Part shown: positions 25,606 through 37,425 of the stretch, piece by piece | Position numbering within the stretch: position 1 is the stretch's first letter | Layout: each line of letters begins with the position of its first letter | Assembly (NCBI GenBank): GCA_002633005.1 | Contig: NMRA01000003.1 | Span: forward strand, 2,453,159-2,517,158 | Length of the DNA stretch: 64,000 nucleotides | DNA from: Phoronis australis | Lineage: Eukaryota > Phoronida > Phoronidae | Reading direction: 5' to 3' | Position numbers and translations under genes: made by a program | Notes under the pieces: generated by a model | Databases searched by the model: none | What the model was told of the DNA's origin: nothing | Seen by the model: only the letters and a program-made list of their open reading frames with translations

Positions 25606-25664
25606 GCACACACACACACATGTGCACACACACACACGCGCACACACACACACACACACGCACA
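25606..25664. repeat. (CA)n microsatellite
   Basis: CA repeats broken by TGTG and CGCG steps. The long Cys/Val frames on both strands here are repeat artefacts. Confidence 0.95.
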
Positions 25665-25779
25665 TATCTAAATAATAGAACTTCACCGTTGATCTAATCT
25701 AATTAAGTATTGAGGGTTTCCCAAAAGGCAGTTTTGCGGGGTTGTATATTTCTTACTTTACAATAGTTATACAAGAAAC

Positions 25780-26975
25780 ATTGAAATTGTGAATATCTAG
25801 GAATAATCTGGTCTCTAGAACATTTATGAATGAAATACTGGCAAATAGTTAATATGGTATTGATATCTTCAAAATTACATCCAAAATATGCTGTCAAAAT
25901 AACATTTTTATCTAAGATTAAATCGTGTTGTGCGGTTACGTAAATTAAAAGTTTCTGAATTTCACATCACAAAGTTTTCACAGAACCACATTCCGCAAAC
26001 ATATGGTTAAATGTCTCAAAAGTTCCACAAGATGCACACTTGTCATCACTTACTAAGTTCATCTTTTTCAAATTAAGTTTTGTAAACACTTTTCTATGAA
26101 TATAGAAATATTTAAAGGTTTTAACATAAGGAGGTAACAAGTGTTTGTGTGGAAGAACATAAACTTGTTCAATTTGTTATCTAGAGTAAATATCAGTTAA
26201 GCTGTACTCTATATCAGGAGGCGAAACAATTTTGGAAAGCAAAATATTTCTAGAAAACACATTAGTAATTTGGCTTGACTGGGGATGTATGCATTTTGAA
26301 ATCAAAGGATCAGCTTTCAACTTAGTCGCACGTCTCAAAGCAGAATAATGAATCCAATTTGAAAGTTTATATCTATTTTTTAAAACCTCCCATGTCAGAA
26401 ATTTATTTTCAAAATTCAAAAGATCCTCCACAAAAATAATACCAGCCTTAAAACTATTAAAGAATACAGTCCTCCTATCAATCAATATGTTTTTGTTATT
26501 CCACACTACTTGGTTTATTTACAATTTTTATATCTTTATGTAAATGAGCACTAATTTCTTCCCAAGCAATCAAGATGTCAAGATAGAAGGTATCAATATT
26601 TGCAAGAGACAGAAAATTACAATCATAATTTGATTTAAAGATCAAAATACCTCCATATGTTTTGAAAACATACCCTGGAAACACTTTGGAAACTTCATTG
26701 TTTCCATCTAAGCAACACGTAACCCACTTAACTAGTAATGACTTGTACATAATATTTATATCAGGAACTGACAAACCACCATTTTCATGGGTATTTAAAG
26801 ACACATTTTTTCTAATTCTAGGTGGTTTATTTTGCCAAACAAAAATTTTTTATCATGGTATTTATCTTAGCTCTGCATCGCTGTCAATTCCTAAATTGCT
26901 CATAACATAAATTAATTTAGACAGCGCAAAATTTTTAATTACTGGGATCCTTCCTAACAATGAAATATTGTGATA
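25780..26975 (-). mobile_element. LINE remnant, C-terminal region with CCHC knuckle (L1/Tx1-like)
   Basis: Minus-strand reading gives LLGRIPVIKNFALSKLIYVM, FVWQNKPPRI, NGGLSVPDINIMYKSLLVKW, WNNKNILIDRR..., FLTWEVLKNRYKLSN and finally CASCGTFETFNHMFAEC, a CxxC..H....C zinc knuckle. This order (GGL.VPD, WNN..I, knuckle) is typical of the region after the reverse transcriptase in L1/Tx1-type elements. The 5' end is truncated near 26.97 kb, and frame changes occur between segments. Confidence 0.8.
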
Positions 26976-28428
26976 TTGTGTCTATGAAATTTGACATGTG
27001 ATGCTCATGAGGACAGTGCTACTGATGTTGATAGATGCAACCACAATAGTAATATTTGAAAAATGAATATCCTGATATTTTAACCTTTTAGAATGCACAT
27101 GACGTAGTGGCCCTATATCAAGGCTCTGCTTCTCTTGTGGTGACATTCTGCAATGCCTGATATCATGTTATCCTTAATAGCATAACTGCCATGTAGTTCC
27201 TGTGGGGGATTAATGTATTCCAATCCTTGATTATGCTTACAGATTACAGTTTGAGTTGCACCTGGTACTTATTAATGTTACATAAAGTCTAGCTGGGTTT
27301 AATCATAGCATTAGGACACCATTGTGCATTGTGCACCAATAATATTCAATGGTCATTTTCTCATATAGCAGCAACACATGGCCTCTCACACCGGTACATC
27401 AACAAAAAACTATCATAACAATGGTCTGTATTATACAATTATTGACTTTCACCAGGTCAATTTGTTGGTTTTCAGACCCCAAAAATGTGATAATGGCCAA
27501 GGCGGAGCTTAAGTCTCTCCTTAGAACACTTTTATTTTATATTAATTACATTCTCTAAGTCGAGGAAGGAGGTTATGTTTTATTGATCTTTTGATTATAT
27601 GTTGATCACTCAATCGGTGAGCTACTAGTATTTTACCCAAACTGTTATGGAGGAATTCTGAAATAATTACTTCCAAGAGGTGCTTGGAATGGACGAAGGG
27701 ATACTTGATTTTTGTTTTGGGAAAGGTAACATGCTTTGAGGTCATACAACAGTCATTCAACAAACGTCATTTGGTTATATCCATGAGACCACAATCTGTG
27801 TGTCAGAAGGGTGAGTCAGTGCACTCAAATGACGTGTATTTAGAGTTACTGAAAATTTTAACCTTGGAAAACAAACATTTTGTACAATTATAGCATGATG
27901 GTAGAACTACGATGCCTTGATGCATGTTTGCATTTACATGGTGGTTTATCGCAGTTGGTTAAAAACAAATGTGACGTCTCAATGCGGATGATATTAAAAG
28001 GCTTGAGGACTTTAGAGTTGAGTAATGTGCTGGTCACACTGATCAAGTTGAGGCCTGTGAAATGAGAGATCTTGACGTTTGAATGACGATGAGGTAATTA
28101 CAACATCAAGAAAAAGTTATGAAACAAAATTTAAAACATTGTTCCCTTAACAACGGTCAGTATTGCCATTAGTTGTCTCTGAAAGATAAAACTGGTTTAT
28201 AACTCCATATCTGTATTATATTACAAATTACTGAATGTGAATGGTCCCTGCTGAATGTAAATCGTGTAATTAATCATGCCCATTTTGGAGAGCATTGTCT
28301 GTCAAACATATCGTGCAGTGGTCTTTGTTTGAATTATGTTTTCCAACCGTACATTTGACAGGCAACTTCTCTTTTTACCTGCAGTCGTTATAACTGCTTG
28401 TACCAACATATTAAACCGGGGTATACAC
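26976..28428. other. UNC45 intron, nothing recognised
   Basis: No gene supported. A short stretch near 27.93-28.03 kb is weakly similar to 36.05-36.13 kb (AAATGTGACGTCTCA..GATGATAT), possibly a shared old repeat. Confidence 0.4.
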
Positions 28429-28618
28429 CTGATTCACACAGTCGCCATTTTAAAAGTGAGCCTCTTTTTAAGTTTTAAAATGAATGCATTCTGTACTTAA
28501 TCACAACGCAAAGCGTGATTTTTTTTCGCATTCCTAATTTTATTTATGTCTCAAATGCATTGCTTTTTTAAACCTAAAAAGAGGCTCACTATTAAAATGA
28601 AGACTGCGTGAATAAGGT
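28429..28618. repeat. fold-back element with ~48-bp arms
   Basis: Left arm 28429-28477 and right arm 28570-28618 are reverse complements with few mismatches (ATTCAC.CAGTC..CATTTTAA and AGTGAGCCTCTTTTTA). The interior is about 90 bp. It ends 68 bases before the UNC45 exon at 28687. Confidence 0.8.
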
Positions 28619-28686
28619 CTATGCTGTCTGTCAAAGTATGGAACCGATGTGAATTGTTGTCATGTTAACTTGTATTTCTTTCACAG

Positions 28687-28854
28687 ATGATGATACCTGG
28701 GCAACTGTTGATGAGATTATCAGTGCTTGTATCAAGATGTTGAACAGCAAGAAAGTGTCCAAATATGGGCGTGATGTTGTCATGGAACTCCTGATAAAGG
28801 TCATCACTGCAGATGATGGCCTGAATTGGTCCAAGAAGTTCATTAAAACAGACG
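28687..28854 (+). CDS. unc45: UNC45 exon: central domain
   Basis: Starts with AT completing the split codon from 14964 (Asp) and reads DDDTWATVDEII, then MLNSKKVSKYGRDVVMELL. This is the counterpart of the vertebrate MLVSKKVSGQGRDQALNLL block. It ends LNWSKKFIKTD plus one base of the next codon (G|gtcagt). Confidence 0.92.
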
Positions 28855-29708
28855 GTCAGTATAACACACAACATAATAAATGGAACAGGTTTTTTGATCA
28901 GTATCAAGAATGTAAATCGCGATCAAGGAAGGCACGAGATGTTATTCTGTGAATGATGTGTTTTGTTTCAATGGATTATATTTGAAGATGTATAATGATT
29001 ATAAATGTGTAAACTTAAGTAATGTCATGTACGACAAGTCTCCACTTGTGTAGCACACTCGTCTCATTTTGCACTTCCAAAATTATTTGGAAAAACACTA
29101 TAATTTTGTCCCTCGCTTCAACTAGGCTACTTGGTGGGAATTTCTTGTCATACCTTATTCGCACCAGGTCAGTTTTGCATTTCAATAAACAGCAACACAA
29201 TGACTGGTCATTAATTTTTGTATTAGACACATCTTCAACATTGCTGTGTTTGTAAGGTCTCAACACTGTGTATTCACTATTTGAGTCATCTACTTCAATA
29301 CAGCCAGATATCTCATGCTGTTGTAAACATGAGTTGAAAGGGGTGAGCATGGTGTAACTGAGAGTCACATGTTCAAAATAGTGTTTCACCAATGATGGGG
29401 TAAAGTACTCTTACGTGGATTAAGTTGTCATGATGCTTGGTTTCTCGGTTAAATTCCCACACCGCTCAACTATGAAGTCCATATATTCAGTTTATTAGGC
29501 ACGCCCTAACTCGAAAGTAATTAATATGTATTTAATTGATTTTGTGCAAAATAAGTAGAAAAGTACCATACACATCATTTTATTTCTGTAACCTGTTTGC
29601 GTTTAGAAATTCATAATGCAAAACAGTTGAAAATGATAAAAAATTTCAAAATGGCTCAAACTATATGTATGGCCTTGCAAGTTCATTGTTTCTTTGGCTG
29701 GCCACCAG

Positions 29709-29877
29709 GTGTCGCTCGGTTACTGGAGGTAGCTGGTGCTGTTGAACACCATAAAACAGTAGACATCACCAACAACTCCCGTGCCCATGCCTCTGTTCTA
29801 TTGGCTAAAGTCTATGACGATCTGCTTGGTGACAAAGACCGTGACGCCTTCCGGGATTCCTGCAATAAGTACTTCAC
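29709..29877 (+). CDS. unc45: UNC45 exon: central domain
   Basis: Starts after gccaccag; GT completes Gly, then VARLLEVAGAV, matching the vertebrate GLRKILKVVGQVP segment. Next come TNNSRAHASVLLAKVYDDLL and DKDRDAFRDSCNKYFT, the strongly conserved NTRMLASIL.K.YDDL...ERD.FR..CE.YI block. It ends after two bases of a Thr codon at AC|gtaagt. The reading frame is open upstream to 29597, but the AG at 29707-29708 and the phase fix this start. Confidence 0.94.
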
Positions 29878-31425
29878 GTAAGTTTGTCTTCAAAGGGTTG
29901 TTAACATAAAGTCACGTGGCAAGCTCTACAAATCTGACCTCCAAGGAGTCCTGCTGGAGAACATTAACAGGTTGCCAATTGGACTTCCAGATTTTGATTG
30001 GCATGTCATCTCGTGTTCTATTATTGTCTATCGCATGCGTTGAACTAGTTTGTTACAAAAAAATCCTCCGCGAGTGGCTTGACCAGTGGGACATGTTCCA
30101 CAATCTTTCACACGGCAATTTTCAGAATTAACTTGACAGACTTTGACAGGACCCTGTCGAACTCTGATAAACTTCGACATATTTCATCCCAGAATTGTTT
30201 AACAATAAAATAACACTCTGGTGCAGTAAAATATATTGTCAAACTTTTGCATGAGATATTCGATTATTGTACCAAGCAGCAAATTAAGGCCACCATTATT
30301 AAAAAACTACTTGACTGCTTATAGCTGGGATAAAACCACCAAAGGTAAATAATAAATAAATAGATATTGATATTTTCTTCTATGTTTCTGTGGTCAATTG
30401 CGTAATGAAATCATATTGCCTGCTGTTACATGATGAATTGCGTAATCTATGCAAATAATGGCTACGGTTATCTAAAATTCTGTATCTGTTCCTAACTGCC
30501 TTCGGAGTGGGGGTTGGGGGGGGGGCACTTCTTGATATTTGTACTCACCATGTTTTCATGAACTTTATCAATTTGCAAGCCATTACATCGTAAACCTGTA
30601 TCACAATATATAATTTATGAAAGTACTGTTTGACATTATTAATTTCGAATGCTCTCCCTGCCAGATACAATTAATGCAGATACAAATTATGCACGTGACT
30701 CAAACAATTGCAATTAATTACAAGGTATCCTCGATTCATGTAATTCATTCTGACTCTTATTTCCGGAAATGATAGTGTTGAGTTAATTCAGGACTATGTT
30801 ATCAAGGGGTGGAAACACTGTCTTTGTAAGTGTTTCTTAAGTTCCAGTTTCAAAAACATGGGTGCAAATATTGAAACAATCTTTTAGTGCCCTGTAAGAA
30901 AATTATAAGGAGGAACAGAATTTTAAGTAATGGCATCCTTTATTCGCAAAAATTATGCAAATGAATCATGCAGCAACCTGTAAACTTATTTTGTTAAATT
31001 AACTAATCGCATAAACATGGATACAATATTTATTTAACTGACGTGCCTGTAGTAAGCAGTTTTTTACCGTGAAAGCTATAAATTGAGAAATCGGAACAGA
31101 AACAGTCCACAACTCTGATATACACAGTCACTGAACTATACAAATTGCTGTGTGCATGTTCTGCTAAACTGTCCAAGTTCTCACAGTGATGTGTCACATA
31201 CTTTGAAGGTGGGTCTGTATCTGTTTATTACATATGCCACTTCAATGTCTTGAAAGAATTAAAGTTGGTGTAATTGTGCTTCACTAAGAACCAGATTTGC
31301 AAATATTACCAATCTAAGTAGGCTTTAACAATTTTAGTGGAAATGACCCCAACATTTTAAGTATGTCTTCTGACTGCCATTTGCAATCTTTTTATCAGAT
31401 GATCAAAATCATTTGACTGTTACAG
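29878..31425. other. UNC45 intron, nothing recognised
   Basis: AT-rich with a short poly-G tract near 30.51 kb. The 71-codon frame at 29916 has no recognisable family. Confidence 0.5.
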
Positions 31426-31495
31426 CGACATGTTTGGAGACGACATTATGGAGTCTAAGTTAGAGGCCATCAGGTCTATCTCTGCTCTTCTTCAG
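31426..31495 (+). CDS. unc45: UNC45 exon: short central-domain exon
   Basis: 70-bp exon; the first C completes Thr, then DMFGDDIMESKLEAIRSISA and a final LLQ before gtaggt. It matches the vertebrate KFDPQDMDKNLNAIQTVSGILQ block. It ends in phase 0. In vertebrates this is followed by a G-P-F-D-.-G-N...GVMEMM segment of about 30 residues, which does not appear at the next exon found (42270), so an exon is missing between them. Confidence 0.9.
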
Positions 31496-31824
31496 GTAGG
31501 TGTTTATGCTGCGGGACATGGGGGATAACCTCAACCAGAGGGGCTGATGAAGGATAGGCCATCACAAACATAATTTTAGAATAGAATGCTGGTCCAACTG
31601 CCATGAATAAATGTGCGGTCTAAAATCCCATACACTCGCTGAATGTGCTTGGTGGATGAATCACTCCAGAGCAGTACTGCATCCTCTACACACTCCTACT
31701 GTGTGTATACATAAATCTGGCAGACACGGGTGTTCCAATAACTTTTTGAGCTAAGTCACGAGATTTGATTCAGGACTTGATGAATATTAAGCAATGCCAC
31801 ATTACTGCAAATAGAAGTTCAATA

Positions 31825-33229
31825 CCGTATTCGCCGTAATAACCGCCCATGCCCTATAAGCAACCCCCACGCGTTTTCAGACTTTGCTGAAATAAGCGCC
31901 CAGTCCATGAACGTGTACATGCGAACAATGACGTACCTACAGTCCTAAAACTCGGCTACAGTAACGTCTTCAATTTATCAAAAAAATTTTGCACGGGTCT
32001 TCTAGACCACCAGCGGCACTGCTATGTTTGTATTTAGCCGTGACTTTACACTTCAAAGTAATGCAGCGCTTCAAAAACAACGCAACAGTGTTGCTAGGCT
32101 CTCGCGACGACCGCGTCCCACTATGGTCTGACCTTTCAGTAGACACATCGACTGTCTCATGAATAAAAATAACTCTGTGTTAAACGCACGTGGCCAGGAA
32201 GCGCGCGCTACATACACGAACCTGTCATCAAAGACATTAGTCGGGAACTATTCATTCATGAAACGCGTAGCATAGCATCGATAAGAAATGAATATTGGCA
32301 CTAATTTCCGACAATTTCTAATACTATAAAACATGTTTGCATTATTTTTGAGATGGATTGTTTGATTAACCATAATTGGTGTTTTTAAGCCGAATATCTG
32401 ATAAAATGACAACTGACAGTGAATGCTTACACACCCTTACACCGAAAAATAACTGTCAGATAGTTACGTACGCATCCAGCTACACGGCGACTAATATGGG
32501 CCTTGCCGACACAAATGTCGAACGTTTTTAGCACGAGACCGGCAAGTGCTGAATGAAACACGCTCTGGTTTAAGCCTACTGCTTAGTGTGCAAATTTCTT
32601 TAGACACGTTTAGGTAGTTGGATTGCGTGGCTCTGGCCAAAAGACGGTCTCTGCTTTGGCAAATGAACTCTGGTGACACGCACGCGCTCGCTTACTCGCA
32701 GACGAACTTCAAAACAAACGTCACGTGACAACAACATGTGTGTTCGTCCAGACATTTTTCTTGCCGTTTTGCCGATCATACTTGTAGATGGCACGATGTT
32801 GCACAGATTTGTACTTAAACCTGCCGTTAATCCAGACTCCACGGGAACTTAAATAATCTCCACTTATAAAACTTAATGAGGATTTCGGGTAATTTGCTTG
32901 AGTTGAAAAAATTTTTATTCAAGCATTGACGTCGCCGTATCAAAGACGGCGATTTCGAGGCAGTCAGTCGACGAGTTGTCGCCCTGGGATTTCAGCACAA
33001 TTTTCTGTAACATGATCGTAATTTAGCAGCAAAGTTTGATAGCAATGCACCACAGTTTTGTTGAAAGTCTTTCATAGATTACATATACGTCACAGCGTAA
33101 ATTTGATGAATCTTAGCTTCCGATTTCACCCGTTTCGGAAACCGGGTTTCAATCGCCTTGGGTTATAATAAGCGCCCCCCTGAACCGAACTTTTCTAAGC
33201 GCCCTGGGCGGTTATTACGGCGAATACGG
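31825..33229. mobile_element. TIR element, CCGTATTCGCC family, copy 2
   Basis: Ends CCGTATTCGCCGTAATAACC and its exact reverse complement at 33210-33229, with TA outside both. Longer than copy 1 (1405 against 1043 bp). Shared internal stretches include CAGTAACGTCTTCAATTTAT and ACGTGTACATGCGAA near the left end and TAAATTTGATGAATC near the right. Middle parts differ in length. Confidence 0.85.
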
Positions 33230-33667
33230 TAAGTAATATAGGCTCTCCCGTGATATCTCAGGCGACCAGCAGTGGCGCTAGGCACTACGACTCCGTTTCC
33301 GTCGTCCGCTCCACTGTGCAATATAGAAATTTTTTTAAAGAAAATGGAATCTGAGTGATGGTGAAAAAACAGAAGCTGCTGGTAAGATGTCAATTTTAAT
33401 CGAAGCCTTAGTGAATCACTCAGAAAGTCATAATTCTCTCATTGTCAAACCTTAACTTAAGGCGATTTCCAACGCAATCCCGTCATTATTGCCAACACAA
33501 GAAACAGATTTGGACTTTTGGGCAATTGAAGACTATTTTAAATACAACAAATTTGTTACAAACTGATCGCACAAAATATAAAACATGTAATAAGCATTAC
33601 AAAAAGAAGGAGGTTTCGCGCGCAAATGCTGTGGACCATAAACAAGTAGGTCTCTTAGGTGTTAAAT

Positions 33668-33742
33668 CGTGGTGGTGCAGTGGTGAAGCACGCGCGCTCT
33701 ATCCGCTAGGTCGTGAGTTCCAGTCTGTGGTACTTGCAGTTT
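33668..33742 (+). mobile_element. possible degenerate tRNA-derived SINE
   Basis: TGGTGCAGTGGTGAAGCACG resembles an A box and GTCGTGAGTTCCAGTCTG a decayed B box at tRNA-like spacing. It is followed by T-rich sequence. Confidence 0.35.
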
Positions 33743-33850
33743 TTCCTGGTTGACACCTTCTTTTTTCTTTTTTTTTGGCTTTTTTTCTTGGATAATACTT
33801 CGGGTATCAAGGAAAATGCTTGATTTTTAGAGGAAAAAACACAAAAATTT

Positions 33851-33970
33851 CCTACTCCCCTCCCGACCTCCCCCCATTCGGTGCTATGGTGCATCTACAA
33901 TCGTGCTTTGATCAAATGTTTACAGACAAAATGTTGCCCCCCCTTGTGAAATCCTAGATCCACCACTGCT
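33851..33970 (+). repeat. dispersed repeat copy 1 (ends CCACCACTGC)
   Basis: Shares CCTCCCCCCATTCGGTGCTA, GCATCTACAATCGTG, ACAAAATGTTG and ATCCTAGATCC.CCACTGC with 38360-38484. Confidence 0.7.
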
Positions 33971-34086
33971 TTAACTCTCAGAACTATCTTGTAACATTCC
34001 AAACTGAGATGGGATTCCATTTTCATTGTCGTACTCAAGTTGTAGGCAAGGTGTATATGCGCCATTTTAGTGTTGGCCTACCTCAA

Positions 34087-34405
34087 NNNNNNNNNNNNNN
34101 NNNNNNNNNNNNNNNNNNNNNNNNNNNNNNNNNNNNNNNNNNNNNNNNNNNNNNNNNNNNNNNNNNNNNNNNNNNNNNNNNNNNNNNNNNNNNNNNNNNN
34201 NNNNNNNNNNNNNNNNNNNNNNNNNNNNNNNNNNNNNNNNNNNNNNNNNNNNNNNNNNNNNNNNNNNNNNNNNNNNNNNNNNNNNNNNNNNNNNNNNNNN
34301 NNNNNNNNNNNNNNNNNNNNNNNNNNNNNNNNNNNNNNNNNNNNNNNNNNNNNNNNNNNNNNNNNNNNNNNNNNNNNNNNNNNNNNNNNNNNNNNNNNNN
34401 NNNNN
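34087..34405. other. assembly gap (319 N)
   Basis: Run of N directly beside a perfect 12-bp satellite, so the gap is probably caused by that satellite and its true size may differ. It lies in the UNC45 interval that lacks one expected exon. Confidence 0.98.
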
Positions 34406-34861
34406 ACAATCATCAATACAATCATCAATACAATCATCAATACAATCATCAATACAATCATCAATACAATCATCAATACAATCATCAATACAATCATCAA
34501 TACAATCATCAATACAATCATCAATACAATCATCAATACAATCATCAATACAATCATCAATACAATCATCAATACAATCATCAATACAATCATCAATACA
34601 ATCATCAATACAATCATCAATACAATCATCAATACAATCATCAATACAATCATCAATACAATCATCAATACAATCATCAATACAATCATCAATACAATCA
34701 TCAATACAATCATCAATACAATACTTAGTACAATCATCAATACAATACTTAGTACAATCATCAATACAATACTTAGTACAATCATCAATACAATACTTAG
34801 TACAATCATCAATACAATACTTAGTACAATCATCAATACAATCATTAATACAATCATTAAT
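34406..34861. repeat. 12-bp satellite ACAATCATCAAT with a 24-bp higher-order part
   Basis: About 26 exact ACAATCATCAAT units (34406-34717), then five alternations of the variant ACAATACTTAGT with the canonical unit, then two ACAATCATTAAT. The 12-mer has no stop in several frames, which explains the long artificial frames across it and across the N run. Confidence 0.97.
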
Positions 34862-34964
34862 GCTTAATTTAACGAGTTAGAGTGATCTCCCACTTTCAAC
34901 ATTGTTAAGAAATTTTACAATATTATGTAATATTGATTCGTCACTTGATTTCATAATCTTTCTG

Positions 34965-35507
34965 AACATGACGGCGTTCTCCCGTTCAGTGACTTTACCA
35001 GACGTAGAGGGTTGTGAGTGTGGTGTGATAATGTAATAGCTTCTTTGTTAACTGCCAAGCACAGTCTTTTGTCTGGTATGACAACAGGCAGGCCAATTAT
35101 CTACCAGGATTATTACAGACCACATGTGAACACAGTCAAACCCAGAGCGAATTGTTATGTTCAGAAAGAATAGACTGTCGTAACTTCGGTTGTAGTTGGG
35201 CGATTTTGGCGATTAAAAAACTTAATATGATCACCATTTGACGAGGATTTCAGAAATGCTATTGATTTATGTTCAAATGTGTTATAACTTAGCTTTTATT
35301 TTTAACAGCACAGCCCAGTCAGGGTAGATACGATTTTATTCGTGATAAGGGCAATTGTTGAACAAAAGAGAGCTGGCCCTCCAATCATAAATGCCAGAGT
35401 GGAGTTAATCAGTAGTGTAAGATATTGGCTACAGGGGTCATCTTCCCAACTTGTTGTTGGGATATAGAATCGAACAAGTTGGGAGCAACAGGAAAACGTC
35501 GTAATGA
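34965..35507 (+). repeat. segmental duplication, copy 1
   Basis: About 540 bp matching 36919-37425 in the same direction: ACATGACGGC.TTCT, TTTGTTAACTGCC.AGCA, GCACAGCCCAGTCAGG, CGAACAAGTTGGGAGCAAC. From an AG at 35311 a frame of about 55 codons (starting HSPVRVDTILFVIRAIVEQK) is open here but broken by stops in copy 2. No family recognised. Confidence 0.8.
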
Positions 35508-35879
35508 AATTGCAGCAACCCAGGCTTACCTCAGGCAAACTAGCAAAAGTGGCATTTGCCTTCAATTTCATTCATGTCACTACATATGTATTCTTTCCTC
35601 ATAAGCTGCACCAAGGTAGTATTTCACCACTATCACCGAGTGATGATTTGAACATCTAAAACTTGCCAAGAATGTTCTGTGGGTTTTTTCTTAGCATTTG
35701 AGTTATACCTCTTGGAGTGAGAGTTTGCCATATTTGGATGAGCTTTTGGAAACGGAAAGGCACTGGACATTTCTTCATTTTACTCTTGTCTTGTTGGCTT
35801 ACTTCAGTTGAGCTGAATCTTGTACAAATTAGGAGCATGCTTCCCTCAGAATTGTATTGGGCTAATTTTTGTGGTAAAT

Positions 35880-36042
35880 ATCAAATTCTTTTTGTGAAAT
35901 ATGGCATGTTCCCATTTTTGGATGTGTTGTACGTTTTTGCGCCATCTAGTGGCCATTTTTATGATACAAATAAATGACCCTAAAAGCACACCATGATTTG
36001 CAATACATTCCTGGGCGCATTTCAATGCTCCGCGTTGCTCTT
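35880..36042 (+). repeat. 3' end of the CCTAGTGGC element
   Basis: GCGCCATCTAGTGGCCATTT, CCCTAAAAGCACACCAT, CTGGGCGCATTTCAATGCTC and CGCGTTGCTCTTGT match the last monomer and tail of the 6.1-7.8 kb element closely. Confidence 0.7.
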
Positions 36043-36918
36043 GTATGCTTATTTAACAACAAGTGTGATGTCTGAGAATCAGGATGATATAAAAAGTCTT
36101 AAAAGACTTTCTAGTTCAGGAACAAGCTGGTGGTGAATTAATGGCTCGCAAAACAGAAAGATCCCTGGATTGAATCAAGATGAGATCTACATTTACTAGG
36201 AAATCTTTAACAGGTGTTACCATAGTAGCAGTCAGTGTGGAAAGTTATCGACTCTGAAACGTTGAAGATGAGTTTATAATTTCGTGATTAGTCCAAGTTG
36301 TACAATAATCAATATAATTACTTTGAAGTTACCAATAAATTGCTTCATCGTTTATATATTGACACATTTGCTCCTCAAGGCTAATCTTTTGAGAAAAGCA
36401 CTTAACTTGTTATTAAACATTGCGTTGAATATGTTTTCTAAAGACCACCCATTTCACGTCTGCTTTACAGGCTAAAAATCGTGGGCAATCTAGTTGATTT
36501 CCTGGTTAATTAAACTTGTTACGAGTCAAGCAAGTCAGCTTGTTTAATGTTAACAATTATTGTTAACAAACTGATCCGATGACTAATCATTTCTTGGCAT
36601 TTTTCTCGTTCTGCTAGACAAGTTCTTAATGGATTTTGATCAATTGTGACTCATACTTTAATATTATTAATGGCGTAACATTCTTCGTTGTGCTTGCCTC
36701 AAGGAGTTCCATGTTCCATGTAGACAAATCTTCAGAAATAGGGCAGATTTATAAAAGGCAATGGAGTACAACCCCACCTACTAATTGTTTCAAGTTGTGA
36801 GATATTTTGTGACTGAAGTAAGTGCGGTTATCCCTCTGAAAGCTGCTTTGTATTGTGTGATTTCCTGGGAGCACTCGCCTTTGTCGTTTATTTGTGCCAC
36901 ATCAGTTTACTGAAGTAA

Positions 36919-37425
36919 ACACATGACGGCATTCTGTCGTTCAGCAACTTTTCCAGACGTGAGGGGTTCTGAATGTGCGATAACATCTAGCTCTTTTGTT
37001 AACTGCCCAGCAAAGTCTTTTGTCCCGTATGACAACAAGCTGGCCAGTTATCTCCCAGGCTTCAAAGGGTTACTGAAAACTGGCAGAATGGATTGTCTCA
37101 ACTTCTGTTGTAGTTGAGCAATTTTGGTTATTCAAACACTAAACATGATCAACATTTGACAAGGAATTCAGAAATGCTATTGGTTTATGTTCAGATATGT
37201 TATTACTTAACTTTCATTTTTAGCAGCACAGCCCAGTCAGGCTAGATACGATCTGATCGGAGGTTAGAGCAATTATCGAACAAAAGAGAGCTGACCCTCC
37301 AACCGTAAATGCCAGAATGGAGTTAATCAGTCGTGAAAGATATTTGCTATAGGGGTGATCTTCAAAACTTGTTGTTGGGCTATAGAATCGAACAAGTTGG
37401 GAGCAACGGGAAAACGCCGTAATGA
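36919..37425 (+). repeat. segmental duplication, copy 2
   Basis: Diverged direct copy of 34965-35507, about 1.95 kb away. The frame seen in copy 1 is interrupted (GATACGATCTGA). Confidence 0.8.

Noticed and set aside
25465-25686. Cysteine/valine-rich frame
   Set aside because: It is a translation of the (CA)n microsatellite.
29015-29392. 125-codon minus-strand frame between two UNC45 exons
   Set aside because: No recognised family and no splice or repeat context. Frames of this length are expected by chance in this AT-rich sequence.
34406-34861. Regular short repeats resembling a CRISPR array
   Set aside because: Units are 12 bp with no spacers, in a eukaryotic intron. This is a simple satellite.
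34009-34867. Frames of 239-265 codons on both strands (NHQY, TIIN and MIVL repeats)
   Set aside because: They run through the N gap and the 12-bp satellite, whose unit has no stop in several frames. No protein is implied.
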